Shown here piece by piece: positions 1-8,771 of a stretch of 64,000 bases of DNA. A model generated the notes under the pieces. That model saw nothing but the letters and a program-made list of their open reading frames with translations, ran no database searches and was not told the origin of the DNA. The translations under genes were made by a program, and so were the position numbers. Each line of letters opens with the position of its first letter. Positions within the stretch are counted from its first letter, which is position 1. This DNA comes from Leptospira johnsonii (GTDB lineage: Bacteria > Spirochaetota > Leptospiria > Leptospirales > Leptospiraceae): the NCBI RefSeq assembly GCF_003112675.1, contig NZ_BFAY01000011.1:558001-622000 (forward strand). The letters are read 5' to 3'.

Positions 1-965
1 ACTATATCAATTCTTTCTTATTGTATTTGGGGATCATCGCAATCTATTTCGGCTTCGTAAAAGGAAGTATCTTCGGGGAATTTTCTTCCTTTAATGCGGA
101 AGCGATCCGAACTGAAAAAGTGGATATGGATATTATTCCGTTCGTATTCATCACGATCGCATGCGGCGCTGTCTCCGGATTCCATGCTTTAGTAAGCTCC
201 GGAACCACCGCAAAACAATTAGATAGAGAAATAGACGCAAGAGTGATCGGATATGGCGGAATGATCGGAGAGTCTCTTTTAGGCCTCACATCCGTAGTTG
301 CTTGCACGATCGGATTTGCTTCTGCAGGAGAATGGTCTTCCTTCTATAAGTCTTGGTCGGGGATCCAGGGCCTCGCGCCTTCCGTAGGAGCTTATATCTA
401 TGGAACCGGAAGATTTATCTCTCAATTAGGATTCGACGAAAGTTTTGCACAAGGTTTTATCGCGCTTGTGGTAGTAAGTTTTGCCTTAACTTCCCTAGAC
501 TCAGCGACTAGATTACTAAGATATAATATTGAAGAGATCGCGGAAAGTTTCGGATCGGAAATTGTCAAAAAAACTTTAGGAAATCGTTATATTTCCAGTA
601 TTATCGCCTGTATTGCCATCGGATTTTTCGCATTCTTACAGATAGACCAGGGAGGCAAAAAAACTACAGCTGGACTGGCACTTTGGAAACTATTCGGGAC
701 CACGAACCAGCTACTTGCAGGACTTGCTTTACTTGTAATCAGCGTATATCTATTGTATTCTAAGAAAAAGACCTGGATCAGTTTTATACCAATGGTATTC
801 GTATTAGGCGCTACACTTTGGGCCATGGTTATTAACTTCTACGATTTCTTATTCTCCAAATCCCCAAGCTATTTGCTTGCGGCAGTAGGAGGAGTTTTGA
901 TTTTTCTAACCCTTTGGTTATTATTAGAAGCGATCCTAGCTTGGAGAAGGTTTTCTAAAGCATGA
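1..965 (+). CDS. cstA: Carbon starvation protein A (CstA), C-terminal part, cut by the window edge
   Basis: The open frame runs in from the left edge (frame starting at base 3), so only about the last 320 residues are present. The early part carries the CstA signature around [20 protein letters not shown] followed by [10 protein letters not shown] and GYGGMIGE, then several hydrophobic segments and a short basic tail. CstA proteins are multi-spanning inner-membrane transporters for peptides or pyruvate, induced by carbon limitation in enteric bacteria. The stop codon overlaps the start of the following Nudix gene in an ATGA, so the two are probably cotranscribed. The substrate cannot be read from the sequence. 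Confidence 0.93.
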   Translation, partial: YINSFLLYLGIIAIYFGFVKGSIFGEFSSFNAEAIRTEKVDMDIIPFVFITIACGAVSGFHALVSSGTTAKQLDREIDARVIGYGGMIGESLLGLTSVVACTIGFASAGEWSSFYKSWSGIQGLAPSVGAYIYGTGRFISQLGFDESFAQGFIALVVVSFALTSLDSATRLLRYNIEEIAESFGSEIVKKTLGNRYISSIIACIAIGFFAFLQIDQGGKKTTAGLALWKLFGTTNQLLAGLALLVISVYLLYSKKKTWISFIPMVFVLGATLWAMVINFYDFLFSKSPSYLLAAVGGVLIFLTLWLLLEAILAWRRFSKA

Positions 966-1513
966 AATTTTGCAGCGTTTGCGGCTCGGAAGTAGTCCAA
1001 AAAGTCCCAGAAGGAGACAGTCTCACAAGATATGTTTGTGAGAACTGTGGGACCATACATTACCAAAATCCAAAGGTAATTGTGGGGACCATTCCTATCT
1101 GGGAAGGGAAAATACTACTCTGCAAACGTGCGATAGAACCTAGAAAAGGATATTGGACCTTACCGGCCGGATTTTTAGAAAATAGAGAAACAGTAGAAGA
1201 AGGAGCCGCAAGAGAAACCTCCGAAGAAGCGAACGCAAAGATAGATATAGTCCGACTTCATTCCGTGTATAGCATTCCTCATATCAGCCAAGTGTATATG
1301 TTCTTCCTCGCAAACCTGATAGACGGAATTTTTTCGGAAAGTTCAGAATCGGAAGAGGTGAAACTATTCACTCCGGATGAGATCCCTTGGGAAGAGATTG
1401 CATTCGCTTCGGTCACATTTGCGTTGAAACGTTATACTGAAAGGCCTGAGACATCCGAGACCGGCACTCACTTGGGTTCCATCCGCAGCAGAAAACTAGA
1501 GGATAAAACATAA
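962..1513 (+). CDS. Nudix hydrolase with N-terminal zinc ribbon
   Basis: 183 residues. The N-terminus has a four-cysteine zinc ribbon (CSVC near residues 4-7 and CENC near 26-29), followed by a Nudix fold. The Nudix box starts at [20 protein letters not shown]: Gly, the upstream Glu and the REUxEE core are present, but the usual late Gly is Asn (EEANA). The family hydrolyses nucleoside diphosphates linked to another moiety, with Mg2+ bound by the box glutamates. Zinc-ribbon Nudix proteins of this size often act on ADP-ribose or NADH-like compounds; the substrate here is not determined. The start overlaps the cstA stop (ATGA), indicating translational coupling. Confidence 0.88.
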   Translation: MKFCSVCGSEVVQKVPEGDSLTRYVCENCGTIHYQNPKVIVGTIPIWEGKILLCKRAIEPRKGYWTLPAGFLENRETVEEGAARETSEEANAKIDIVRLHSVYSIPHISQVYMFFLANLIDGIFSESSESEEVKLFTPDEIPWEEIAFASVTFALKRYTERPETSETGTHLGSIRSRKLEDKT

Positions 1514-1547
1514 GTGCATTTTTTCTCGGAAGGAATTTCCTAGTAGC

Positions 1548-3320
1548 ATGTTCGGAAAATTTTTTCCTTTTTTAGGTCTTCTGGGAGTTCTATACTCCTC
1601 CTCGGTTTCCGCAAATTCGCTCATCAGCACGGAATCCGGCTCATTTTCTCCGAACTGGGACGGGGTCTCTGACATTCTCCGATTCAAGATACAAACTTCT
1701 TCTTTGCCAAAACTCCAAGACTGGGAGTTAACGATCAGAAGCGCCTCAGGGGAAACCGTACGAAAATTCGAAGCAGGTAAGATCAGAAAGAAAGGGTTCA
1801 CACTTTTTTCAGACGACAACGAATTTGCGCCGGAAGATATTTATCTGCCTTCTATCCTAGAATGGGATGGAGAGAATGAAAACGGAATTCCAGTTGGAGA
1901 TGGATATTACACTTATCAGTTATTCTTACTCACTACAAACAAAGAAAGGATCCTCTCCGAAGAGTCTACATTCTACTTGGATGCGAGACCTCCCAAAGCA
2001 GAAGCAAATTGTAAAACCAAATTATTATTAAGCGATGATAGGAATTTGTCTAAGATCATCATACAACAAAAAACATCCGGAGAATCCGCAGATATTTTCA
2101 TCGGAGAATTTTTAGACTTCGAAGGAAGATCCTTAAAAGCTTATACTTGGAGAACTAGAGAGGTTCCTTTTCAACTCGTGTGGGACGGAACGGATTCCAA
2201 TGGTAAGCCTGTGCCTCCAGGTCTTTATACTTATAAACTAACAGGCAGAGATCCCGCAGGAAACGAATCCGTCGATAAGATCGAAAATCTGACTATAAAA
2301 AACGAATCTTCCGGAGTGGATCTAAATGTAGAAGGATATCTATTTCCTTCCGATCCAAACAATCCTTTAAATCGTATTAAATTTTACTCATACGTGTCCT
2401 CCAAATTGAGATCGGATTCTTATGAATTGGAAATTTTTAAGAATGAAGTAAAAGAGGACAATTTAGTCTACTCCCAAAAATCCTTAGGAGAACCTCCTGC
2501 AGAACTGATCTGGGAACCTAAAAATAAGGAAAATAAACCTTTAGGTCCGGGAACTTATCTATACCGTCTAACGGTGCATAACAAATACGATAAACACATA
2601 AGTGTTCCTAAAAAATTCCAACTTTCCGACCAGAGACCAAAATTCTCCTACGACGTCTCTCCCAGCGGATTTACGCCGGATGGAGATTGGCAAAAAGATC
2701 TCGTCGAGATCCGTCTAAGATCCAAAGGACTTCCAATCGAATCCTGGAAGATCAATATTATGGAATCTTATTTCGATGGAGATAAACAAGAAGAAAGGAT
2801 CGTCCGAAGCTGGAACGGGACAGGAAACGGTCCAGACAAATTGATCTGGTACGGATTAGACGATCAAGGCAGAAGAATAGGATCCCTCGCAGAACTAAGA
2901 TTTGTTCTCTCTTATAAAGACGTTTTCGGCGGAGAAGAAGAATTAGAACTCGGAGATATCAAAACCGATATCCTTGTCGTAAAAGAAAAAGAAGGATTCA
3001 GATTCTCCGTCCCAAATCGTATCTACGAAGACAAATGGTGGACATTACCTTCTAAACTAAAATCGGTCTTAAACAAATTTCCAGGATATAAAGCTGAACT
3101 GCAAATCCACACATCTCACAGAGGGGACGACGAATATAATCTAAGAGCTTCGGAAGAAAAAGCGAAGAAGGTATTCCAGTCCTTATTCGGAAAAGATTAT
3201 GAATTCGGAAGATATAGATTCAGAGGTTACGGGGAAACCTTACCTTTGATCCCAGGAAACGGAGCTTACGAAGTGGATCGGAACGAAAGAGTAGATTTCT
3301 TTCTAAGCGTAGGAAAATAA
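1548..3320 (+). CDS. Secreted FlgD-Ig repeat protein with C-terminal OmpA-like domain
   Basis: 590 residues with a signal peptide (hydrophobic stretch about 4-20, cleavage near SVSA/N). A SPNWDGVSD motif follows, like the start of gliding-motility/FlgD-type Ig modules. At least four later modules carry the WDG-type turn (LEWDGENENG, LVWDGTDSNG, LIWEPKNKEN, LIWYGLDDQG), each ending in a YTYQL/YTYKL-like strand. The last ~80 residues resemble an OmpA peptidoglycan-binding domain (NLRASEEKAKKV, then GYGETLPL, then NERVDF). I infer a periplasmic or outer-membrane-anchored structural protein. A GGAAGGA Shine-Dalgarno lies about 13 bases before the ATG. It sits close upstream of the NRDE gene (1-bp gap), suggesting one transcript. 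Confidence 0.85.
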   Translation: MFGKFFPFLGLLGVLYSSSVSANSLISTESGSFSPNWDGVSDILRFKIQTSSLPKLQDWELTIRSASGETVRKFEAGKIRKKGFTLFSDDNEFAPEDIYLPSILEWDGENENGIPVGDGYYTYQLFLLTTNKERILSEESTFYLDARPPKAEANCKTKLLLSDDRNLSKIIIQQKTSGESADIFIGEFLDFEGRSLKAYTWRTREVPFQLVWDGTDSNGKPVPPGLYTYKLTGRDPAGNESVDKIENLTIKNESSGVDLNVEGYLFPSDPNNPLNRIKFYSYVSSKLRSDSYELEIFKNEVKEDNLVYSQKSLGEPPAELIWEPKNKENKPLGPGTYLYRLTVHNKYDKHISVPKKFQLSDQRPKFSYDVSPSGFTPDGDWQKDLVEIRLRSKGLPIESWKINIMESYFDGDKQEERIVRSWNGTGNGPDKLIWYGLDDQGRRIGSLAELRFVLSYKDVFGGEEELELGDIKTDILVVKEKEGFRFSVPNRIYEDKWWTLPSKLKSVLNKFPGYKAELQIHTSHRGDDEYNLRASEEKAKKVFQSLFGKDYEFGRYRFRGYGETLPLIPGNGAYEVDRNERVDFFLSVGK

Positions 3321-3321
3321 A

Positions 3322-4068
3322 ATGTGCACTTCTTTGATCTATAGAGATCCGAGCAAAGGAATACTCGGAGTCGGATTTAACAGAGACGAATCCGTGAAAA
3401 GGAAACCTTCTCTTTTTCCCCAACTACTTGAATCCAATTCTGGAAAAGCAATTGCACCAATCGACGGAGAGGCAGGAGGCACTTGGATCGGAGTCACCCA
3501 AACAGGAGAAATTATCTGTCTAGTGAATTACTACGAAGCCACCTTAAAATTACTGCGCAATCCCGTAAGCAGAGGACTTCTGGTCCGTTCCGTACTTTTA
3601 GGAGAAAGAACTCCCGAGTCTTATACGGACTCCGAACTGGAAAGATATTATCCGTTCAAACTATTCAAGGTAAGCAGAGAGAAGACCGAAATTTTTATTT
3701 GGGATGGTAAGTCCTACCAAACCGAGACAGACTCAGAAACATTTGCGGTTTTCGGAAGTTCATTCACTCAAGGACCCAAGGCCCAAGTCGTAAGAAAGGA
3801 GACCTTCGATTCAAATTTTCGCCCTTCTTCCCTTCCGGATGCCACAGGGTTTACAAATATAGCTAAGTCATTTTTATCTTCTCACCTACCGGAGCAAGGC
3901 GCTCTATCGCCTTGTATGCATAGAAGAGACGCACATTCCGTTTCCAGAACTGTAATCGTTTTGGACGGGGCTTCCGTTTATTTCTCTTACAAGAATTCTC
4001 AGCCTTGTGAAGAAGGACCGGAAGAAGATTACAATTTCACTTTGACTGAATTTCGAACTTCTGCATGA
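3322..4068 (+). CDS. NRDE family protein (TANGO2 homologue)
   Basis: 248 residues. It begins MCTSL, giving the conserved Cys2, and carries the diagnostic Asn-Arg-Asp-Glu tetrad at residues 20-23 (GVGFNRDES), then a GGTWIG segment near residue 52. This is the NRDE/TANGO2 family (PF05742), which has an Ntn-hydrolase-like fold with the N-terminal Cys as likely nucleophile. The human member is linked to lipid and acyl-CoA handling; the bacterial role is unsettled. It begins one base after the stop of the OmpA-like gene and ends eight bases before a PilZ gene, so all three are probably one operon. Confidence 0.88.
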   Translation: MCTSLIYRDPSKGILGVGFNRDESVKRKPSLFPQLLESNSGKAIAPIDGEAGGTWIGVTQTGEIICLVNYYEATLKLLRNPVSRGLLVRSVLLGERTPESYTDSELERYYPFKLFKVSREKTEIFIWDGKSYQTETDSETFAVFGSSFTQGPKAQVVRKETFDSNFRPSSLPDATGFTNIAKSFLSSHLPEQGALSPCMHRRDAHSVSRTVIVLDGASVYFSYKNSQPCEEGPEEDYNFTLTEFRTSA

Positions 4069-4075
4069 TTGTCGT

Positions 4076-4459
4076 ATGGCGGGCACTAATTCCCTTTTCG
4101 ATGACAAATACGAATACCGGGACCCTTCTCAACAGAAGAGGAAGAACGCTCGTGTCAAAATCACCATCGACGGCGATTTTATAGTTAAAGGTAAGACCCA
4201 AAAATTTCCAGTATTCATCGTTGATATAGGAACAGGAGGAGCAGGCTTAGAGACCCGCACTTCCGTTTTCGAAGGAGACCGGATCATCCTGTACGGAAAT
4301 ATCAACGGCAAAAATATGGAACTTGAGTCTGAAGTGATCCGAGTCTCCGGAAAAAAAGCGAACGTAATCTTCATTAGCCTTTCCGACGAAGACAAAGATC
4401 TTATCCAAGACCTGATCCACAAAAAGTTCTTCGACAAAGACAAAAAGCCTCTATCTTAA
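4076..4459 (+). CDS. PilZ domain protein
   Basis: 127 residues, essentially a single PilZ domain. The c-di-GMP-binding signatures are present: a basic RxxxR-type motif in KRKNARVKI (about residues 21-29) and a D-x-x-x-x-G loop in VDIGTGGAG. The usual Ser of the DxSxxG motif is Gly, so c-di-GMP affinity could be altered. PilZ proteins are cytoplasmic receptors that transmit c-di-GMP levels to motility or envelope targets. The gene follows the NRDE gene by 7 bases and converges on the copper ATPase gene. A second PilZ protein is encoded at 54810-55166. Confidence 0.87.
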   Translation: MAGTNSLFDDKYEYRDPSQQKRKNARVKITIDGDFIVKGKTQKFPVFIVDIGTGGAGLETRTSVFEGDRIILYGNINGKNMELESEVIRVSGKKANVIFISLSDEDKDLIQDLIHKKFFDKDKKPLS

Positions 4460-4523
4460 CATTTTGCGCTTTCGCATCCTTAGCGGGTCAACCGCATCAG
4501 CTTAGCAAAATTCAAGAACAAGA

Positions 4524-6698
4524 TCATAATTCCGTTTTTCTGAGACGAAGAGCGTTCATCACTACTGAAACTGAACTGAGACTCATAGCAGCTCCTGCTA
4601 GCATAGGAGAGAGTAAGATCCCGAAAAAAGGATACAGTAGTCCTGCAGCGATAGGTATTCCCAAAAAGTTATAAGCGAATGAAAAGAATAGGTTCATTTT
4701 TATATTCTTCATAGTCGCTTTACTTAAACGGATCACTTTAGATATTCCTAATAGATCTCCCTTAACCAAAGTAATAGACGCACTTTGGATGGCGATTTCC
4801 GTTCCGGATCCCATGGCGATCCCTACGTCTGATTCGGATAGCGCCGGAGCATCATTAATACCGTCACCTGCAACCAGCAGGATCTCATTTTCTTTTTTGG
4901 CCGATTTTACAATCTCCTTCTTTCCTTCAGGACTTAATTCGGAATAGATTTCCTTTATCCCTATCTGGTCCCCCACTTTTTTAGCGGAAGCTTTTGCATC
5001 CCCGGTAAGCATCACGATCCTTATACCAAAAGATCTGATATCCGAAACAGCCTTAGGAGTAGTCTCTTTGATCGGGTCTGTAACACAGATGATGCCTAGA
5101 TATTTTTCCTCTTCGGCGACCCAAACCACTGTTTTTCCTTGATTTAAAAAAACTTCTTCATTCTTTAAAAGATCTTGAGGTATTTCTTTTACGTTCCAAA
5201 ATTTCTTTTTACCTACGTATGCGGATTTACCTTCTATTTTGCCGGTGACTCCGTTACCCGTAATCGAAGAGAAATCAACCACATCAGGAATCTGAATGCC
5301 GGACTCTTCCGCTTTACGAACGATCGCTTTGGCGATCGGATGTTCGCTCCTAGATTCTAAAGCAGAGGCCAATTTTAAGATCTGCTCATTCTCCGGATAA
5401 ATTTCCGTCACTCTAGGGCGTCCTTCCGTCAATGTTCCGGTTTTATCTGTAAATAGAACTGTTCCCTTCTCCGTTTTTTCCAATGCTTCCGCATTACGTA
5501 TCAAGATCCCGTTCTGAGCCCCGATACCCACTCCCACCATTACGGAAATAGGGGTCGCAAGTCCTAAAGCACAAGGACAAGCGATGATCAGAACGGATAA
5601 TGAATTTAAAACCGCGTAAGAAAGAGAAGGCTCCGGGCCGAAAAAATACCAAACACAAAAAGTAATGACTGAGATGAGAAGAACAAAAGGAACGAGCCAT
5701 CCGGCAACACGATCCGCCAAACCTTGTATAGGTGCCTTGCTTCTCTGAGCTTCCTCCACCATATGAATGATTTGTGATAGAGCCGTTTCGGATCCTACTT
5801 TGTCCGCTCTCAAAACGAAACTTCCGGTTTGGTTGACTGTGGCCCCGAAGACACGATCCCCTTTTTCTTTTTTTACAGGAACTGGTTCTCCGGTCAGCAT
5901 AGACTCTTCCACATAGCTAGAACCTTCTTCTATCTTGCCGTCGATCGGGATTTTTTCTCCCGGTTTAACTCTAAGTCTATCCCCTACTCGGATCTCTTCT
6001 ATTTGGATCTCTCTTTCCGAATTTCCTTCCAATAAATGAGCGGTTTTAGGAGATAACCCTAAGAGTGCCTGGATCGCTCCTCCAGTCCTTCTCTGCGCTC
6101 TAACCTGAAGGTATTCGCCTAATATAACTAAGGTGAGAATAACTGAAGCTGCTTCAAAATATAAAGCTGCCTTACCGTGAGAATGAAGAGCGTCCGGAAA
6201 AAAATCGGAAAAGAAAAGAGCTGCGGTGGAGAATAAGTAAGCTGCCCCTACTCCTATCACGATCAGACTGTACATGTTCAGGTTCATAGTCTTGAAGGAG
6301 ATTATCCCTTTTCTCACCAAAAAGAACCCGGGTCCCCAAAATACCAAAGAAGATAAGACGAATTGTATATGATCTCCAAAGCCAAGAGTGAATTCGGAAA
6401 TGGAATGAGGAAAAAACATCTCCAATGTCGCCAGAAGAAATAAAGGGAGGGTCAAGATAGTAGATAATACAAATTTAATAAATAAGGAATGGGTCTCCTT
6501 ATCTTCGGCATCGGAATCCGGATCTCCACCTTGAGGGACCAAAGTCATCCCGCAAATAGGACAGTCTCCAGGTTTATCTCGACGTATTTCCGGGTGCATC
6601 GGACAAACATATTCCGTTTTTCTGAAGGGTTTTACAGGTTCTGAGACCTTTTGCGCTACTGGATGATGACTATGCTTGTGATTAGAATGTTCGTCCAT
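4524..6698 (-). CDS. copA: Copper-translocating P1B-type ATPase with heavy-metal-binding N-terminus (CopA/SilP type)
   Basis: 724 residues. A His-rich N-terminus (six His within the first 12 residues) leads into the heavy-metal-binding module CPMHP (32-36) and CPICGM (46-51), instead of the HMA domain found in the paralogue at 8772. The transport motif CPC is at 374-376, phosphorylation motif DKTGT at 418-422, TGE at 269-271, the SEHP nucleotide site near 451-454 and GDGIND at 611-616. The last helices carry YN and MxxSS, the P1B-1 Cu(I)/Ag(I) signature. It should export Cu(I) or Ag(I) from the cytoplasm using ATP. It is divergent from the MFS gene across a 162-bp gap holding an imperfect MerR-like dyad. 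Confidence 0.93.
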   Translation of the reverse strand: MDEHSNHKHSHHPVAQKVSEPVKPFRKTEYVCPMHPEIRRDKPGDCPICGMTLVPQGGDPDSDAEDKETHSLFIKFVLSTILTLPLFLLATLEMFFPHSISEFTLGFGDHIQFVLSSLVFWGPGFFLVRKGIISFKTMNLNMYSLIVIGVGAAYLFSTAALFFSDFFPDALHSHGKAALYFEAASVILTLVILGEYLQVRAQRRTGGAIQALLGLSPKTAHLLEGNSEREIQIEEIRVGDRLRVKPGEKIPIDGKIEEGSSYVEESMLTGEPVPVKKEKGDRVFGATVNQTGSFVLRADKVGSETALSQIIHMVEEAQRSKAPIQGLADRVAGWLVPFVLLISVITFCVWYFFGPEPSLSYAVLNSLSVLIIACPCALGLATPISVMVGVGIGAQNGILIRNAEALEKTEKGTVLFTDKTGTLTEGRPRVTEIYPENEQILKLASALESRSEHPIAKAIVRKAEESGIQIPDVVDFSSITGNGVTGKIEGKSAYVGKKKFWNVKEIPQDLLKNEEVFLNQGKTVVWVAEEEKYLGIICVTDPIKETTPKAVSDIRSFGIRIVMLTGDAKASAKKVGDQIGIKEIYSELSPEGKKEIVKSAKKENEILLVAGDGINDAPALSESDVGIAMGSGTEIAIQSASITLVKGDLLGISKVIRLSKATMKNIKMNLFFSFAYNFLGIPIAAGLLYPFFGILLSPMLAGAAMSLSSVSVVMNALRLRKTEL

Positions 6699-6728
6699 AA
6701 TACTTTTGCCTTTTGCTCCAGATTATCA

Positions 6729-6760
6729 GATCATACTTCCAAGAGGAGAAGTGGACTCCC
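6729..6760 (-). promoter_or_regulatory. Candidate promoter and imperfect MerR-type dyad for the leftward copper ATPase
   Basis: Read on the minus strand, an 18-bp imperfect dyad (ACTTCT-N6-GGAAGT, plus-strand 6735-6752) is followed directly by a good -10, TATGAT (6735-6730), about 30 bases before the start codon. The dyad-TATGAT arrangement resembles the cueR promoter at 8427-8454. The half-sites lack one C/G and the dyad is 3 bp shorter than the canonical CueR operator, and no good -35 is seen. Control by CueR is therefore only a possibility. Confidence 0.35.
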
Positions 6761-6860
6761 CTGCTGTTGGATCGATATTTCTTAAAAAGATATGAGATTC
6801 TTGTTTTAAAAAATCCTTTTTTACTCGGAATACAACTAACATTTATCAAAAAGGGGAAGA

Positions 6861-8048
6861 ATGAAAAAAATCACCAAGGCAGTCTGGATACTTTCATTCA
6901 TAAGTCTTTTTACGGATATATCCAGCGAGATGTTGTACCCGATCATGCCTCTTTACTTAAAGAGCATAGGATTCTCTGTAGTTCTGATCGGAGTCTTGGA
7001 AGGATTTGCAGAAGCGATCGCCGGACTTAGCAAAGGTTATTTCGGAAAACTTTCCGACCAAAACGGAAAGAGAGTTCCTTTCGTTCAGTTCGGATATTTA
7101 TTAAGCGCAGTTTCTAAACCCATTATGGGATTTTTCACTTTCCCTCTTTGGATCTTTTTATCCAGGACCATGGATCGATTGGGGAAGGGGATCAGAACAG
7201 GTGCAAGAGACGCATTACTTTCAGACGAGGCAACACAAGAAACCAAAGGTACAGTGTTCGGATTCCATCGTTCTATGGATACTTTAGGAGCGGTGATCGG
7301 ACCTACGTTCGCTTTAGTGTTTCTATTCTTTTATCCGGAAAATTATTCTGTTCTGTTCTTTATAGCGGCAATTCCAGGACTCTCCGCATTTTTGATCTCG
7401 GGTCTTCTCAAAGAAAAGAGCAAAGACATTCAGATAACACAAGAGAAACCAAACTTTCTCTCTTACTTTATCTATTGGAAGAATGCACCGATCGCTTATA
7501 AAAAATTAGTGATCGGCCTTTTGATCTTCGGATTAATCAATAGCTCCGATCTTTTTCTTCTTTTAATGGCAAAAGCAAAAGGATTAGAAGATTCACAGGT
7601 AATCGGAATATACATTTTTTATAATCTAGTTTACGCCTTATTTTCACTTCCTGCGGGTATCTTTGCCGATAAGTTCGGGCTCAAACCAACTTTGGTCTTG
7701 GGTTTATTCGTATTCGCTTTTGTATATGGAGGAATGGCATTCGCAGAAAATCAGATCCATTTTTATTCCTTATTCTTTTTATACGGGATCTATGCTGCCA
7801 GCACAGAAGGGATCTCCAAGGCATTAATCACTAATATCACTCCTAAAACAGATTCAGCTTCTGCCATAGGGACATTCGCTGGATTGAATAGTATTGCAGC
7901 TTTGATTGCGAGTAATCTGGGCGGATTGATCTGGTTTTATTCCGGTCCTAAAAGTATGTTCGCAGTTTCTGCTCTAGTTTCTATAACCGTCGCTTTCTAT
8001 TTCGCCCGTCTTTCCATCAAGAACAGAGAAAGTTCACTCTCCTTCTAA
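6861..8048 (+). CDS. Major facilitator superfamily transporter in the copper island
   Basis: 395 residues with about 12 hydrophobic segments. Motifs typical of MFS permeases are present: DISSEMLYPIMPLYL in TM1, GKLSDQNGKR in the TM2-3 loop, and DRLGKGIRTGARDALLSDE after TM4. The latter is shared by a group of MFS proteins of unknown substrate. The start has a strong Shine-Dalgarno (GGGGAAG, 3-4 bases before ATG). Its 3' end overlaps the convergent cueR gene by 15 bp. Its position between two Cu-ATPase genes suggests a role in metal homeostasis, but that rests on neighbourhood only. Confidence 0.85.
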   Translation: MKKITKAVWILSFISLFTDISSEMLYPIMPLYLKSIGFSVVLIGVLEGFAEAIAGLSKGYFGKLSDQNGKRVPFVQFGYLLSAVSKPIMGFFTFPLWIFLSRTMDRLGKGIRTGARDALLSDEATQETKGTVFGFHRSMDTLGAVIGPTFALVFLFFYPENYSVLFFIAAIPGLSAFLISGLLKEKSKDIQITQEKPNFLSYFIYWKNAPIAYKKLVIGLLIFGLINSSDLFLLLMAKAKGLEDSQVIGIYIFYNLVYALFSLPAGIFADKFGLKPTLVLGLFVFAFVYGGMAFAENQIHFYSLFFLYGIYAASTEGISKALITNITPKTDSASAIGTFAGLNSIAALIASNLGGLIWFYSGPKSMFAVSALVSITVAFYFARLSIKNRESSLSF

Positions 8049-8423
8049 CTCTTCTAGAATAGGACAGTCGGGTCTATGATCTCCGTGACAATGTTTCGCT
8101 AAATGAGTGAGAGTATCGCACATGGATTGTAATTCCAAAATTTTAGCCTGCATTTCTTTTACATGACTCATGGCGAGAGATTTGACCTGTGCACTTGCCC
8201 TGGATTTATTTTTCCAGAGTCCCAATAACTGTTTGATCTCCTGCAAAGGAAACCCCAAACCTCTGGCCCTTTTGATAAATCTCAGTGTATGTATGTCTTT
8301 TTCTGAATATAATCTGTACCCAGATTCAGCCCGAATGGGTTTGGACACTAATCCTATAGATTCGTAATGACGGACTAATTTCGGGTTTACCCCGGATAAT
8401 TTGGCTACTTCTCCGATATTCAT
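8034..8423 (-). CDS. cueR: Copper-responsive MerR-family regulator CueR
   Basis: 129 residues from the preferred ATG at 8423. MNIGEVAKLSGV opens the winged helix-turn-helix of the MerR family, followed by the long dimerisation helix. With this start the metal-site residues fall on the E. coli CueR numbers: Ser77 (marking a monovalent-ion sensor) and Cys112 and Cys120 in HCHGDHRPDCPI. It should sense Cu(I)/Ag(I)/Au(I) and switch on copZ-copA. A longer frame from ATG 8441 adds six residues but lies inside the operator. The -10 of its likely promoter (TATGAT, 8432-8427) is so close that the mRNA may be leaderless. Confidence 0.93.
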   Translation of the reverse strand: MNIGEVAKLSGVNPKLVRHYESIGLVSKPIRAESGYRLYSEKDIHTLRFIKRARGLGFPLQEIKQLLGLWKNKSRASAQVKSLAMSHVKEMQAKILELQSMCDTLTHLAKHCHGDHRPDCPILEELEGE

Positions 8424-8426
8424 AAA

Positions 8427-8457
8427 ATCATAACCTTCCAATCATTAGAAGGTTTAA
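8427..8457 (-). promoter_or_regulatory. cueR autoregulatory promoter with CueR-like operator
   Basis: A 23-bp inverted repeat AACCTTC-N9-GAAGGTT (8432-8454) sits between a weak -35 (TTAAAC on the minus strand, 8457-8452) and a good -10 TATGAT (8432-8427), separated by 19 bp, the spacing used by MerR-family promoters. The operator core matches the copZ operator 74 bp away. The half-site nearest the gene also provides GGAAGG about 10 bases before ATG 8423 and could act as a Shine-Dalgarno if transcription starts further upstream. Confidence 0.75.
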
Positions 8458-8503
8458 AAAACTCATTTTTTACGAAAAAAATGATTTTTTTTGGATTAGG
8501 GCC

Positions 8504-8534
8504 TTGACCTTCCCACTATTGGAAGGTTGAGAAT
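8504..8534 (+). promoter_or_regulatory. copZ-copA promoter with perfect CueR operator
   Basis: The -35 TTGACC (8504-8509), a 19-bp spacer and a -10-like GAGAAT (8529-8534) enclose a perfect inverted repeat ACCTTCC-N7-GGAAGGT (8507-8527). The half-sites, their overlap with the -35 and the long spacer match the E. coli copA promoter that CueR activates by DNA distortion. The copZ start codon follows 26 bases after the -10, with AAGGAG just before it. Confidence 0.92.
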
Positions 8535-8560
8535 AGGAATATAGATCAAGGAGAAATAAA

Positions 8561-8767
8561 ATGTACCAAATCAAATTATCAGGAATGACCTGCGATCATT
8601 GCGTAAGGACAGTATCTAAAACAATCCAATCCTTCGATACAGAAACTAAACCTGTGGTGGATCTAAACTCGCAGACTGCACGTTTCGAAACCGAGAAGGA
8701 TATTACTTCTCTTTCGAAAATGTTAGAGGAAGAAGGTTATCCTGTGGTTTCCATCAATAAGGAGTAA
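8561..8767 (+). CDS. copZ: Copper chaperone CopZ (HMA domain)
   Basis: 68 residues, a single heavy-metal-associated domain with the Cu(I)-binding loop GMTCDHC (Cys11 and Cys14). Such proteins carry Cu(I) in the cytoplasm and hand it to the HMA domain of the partner CopA. It starts behind a consensus AAGGAG ribosome-binding site and is the first gene after the CueR operator. copA follows after a 4-base gap, with the copA ribosome-binding site inside the end of copZ, so the pair is one transcription unit. Confidence 0.95.
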   Translation: MYQIKLSGMTCDHCVRTVSKTIQSFDTETKPVVDLNSQTARFETEKDITSLSKMLEEEGYPVVSINKE

Positions 8768-8771
8768 ACAG

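Noticed and set aside
6713..7030. 105-codon frame overlapping the start of the MFS gene
   Set aside because: Overlaps in another frame and lacks a ribosome-binding site, while the MFS start has a strong one.
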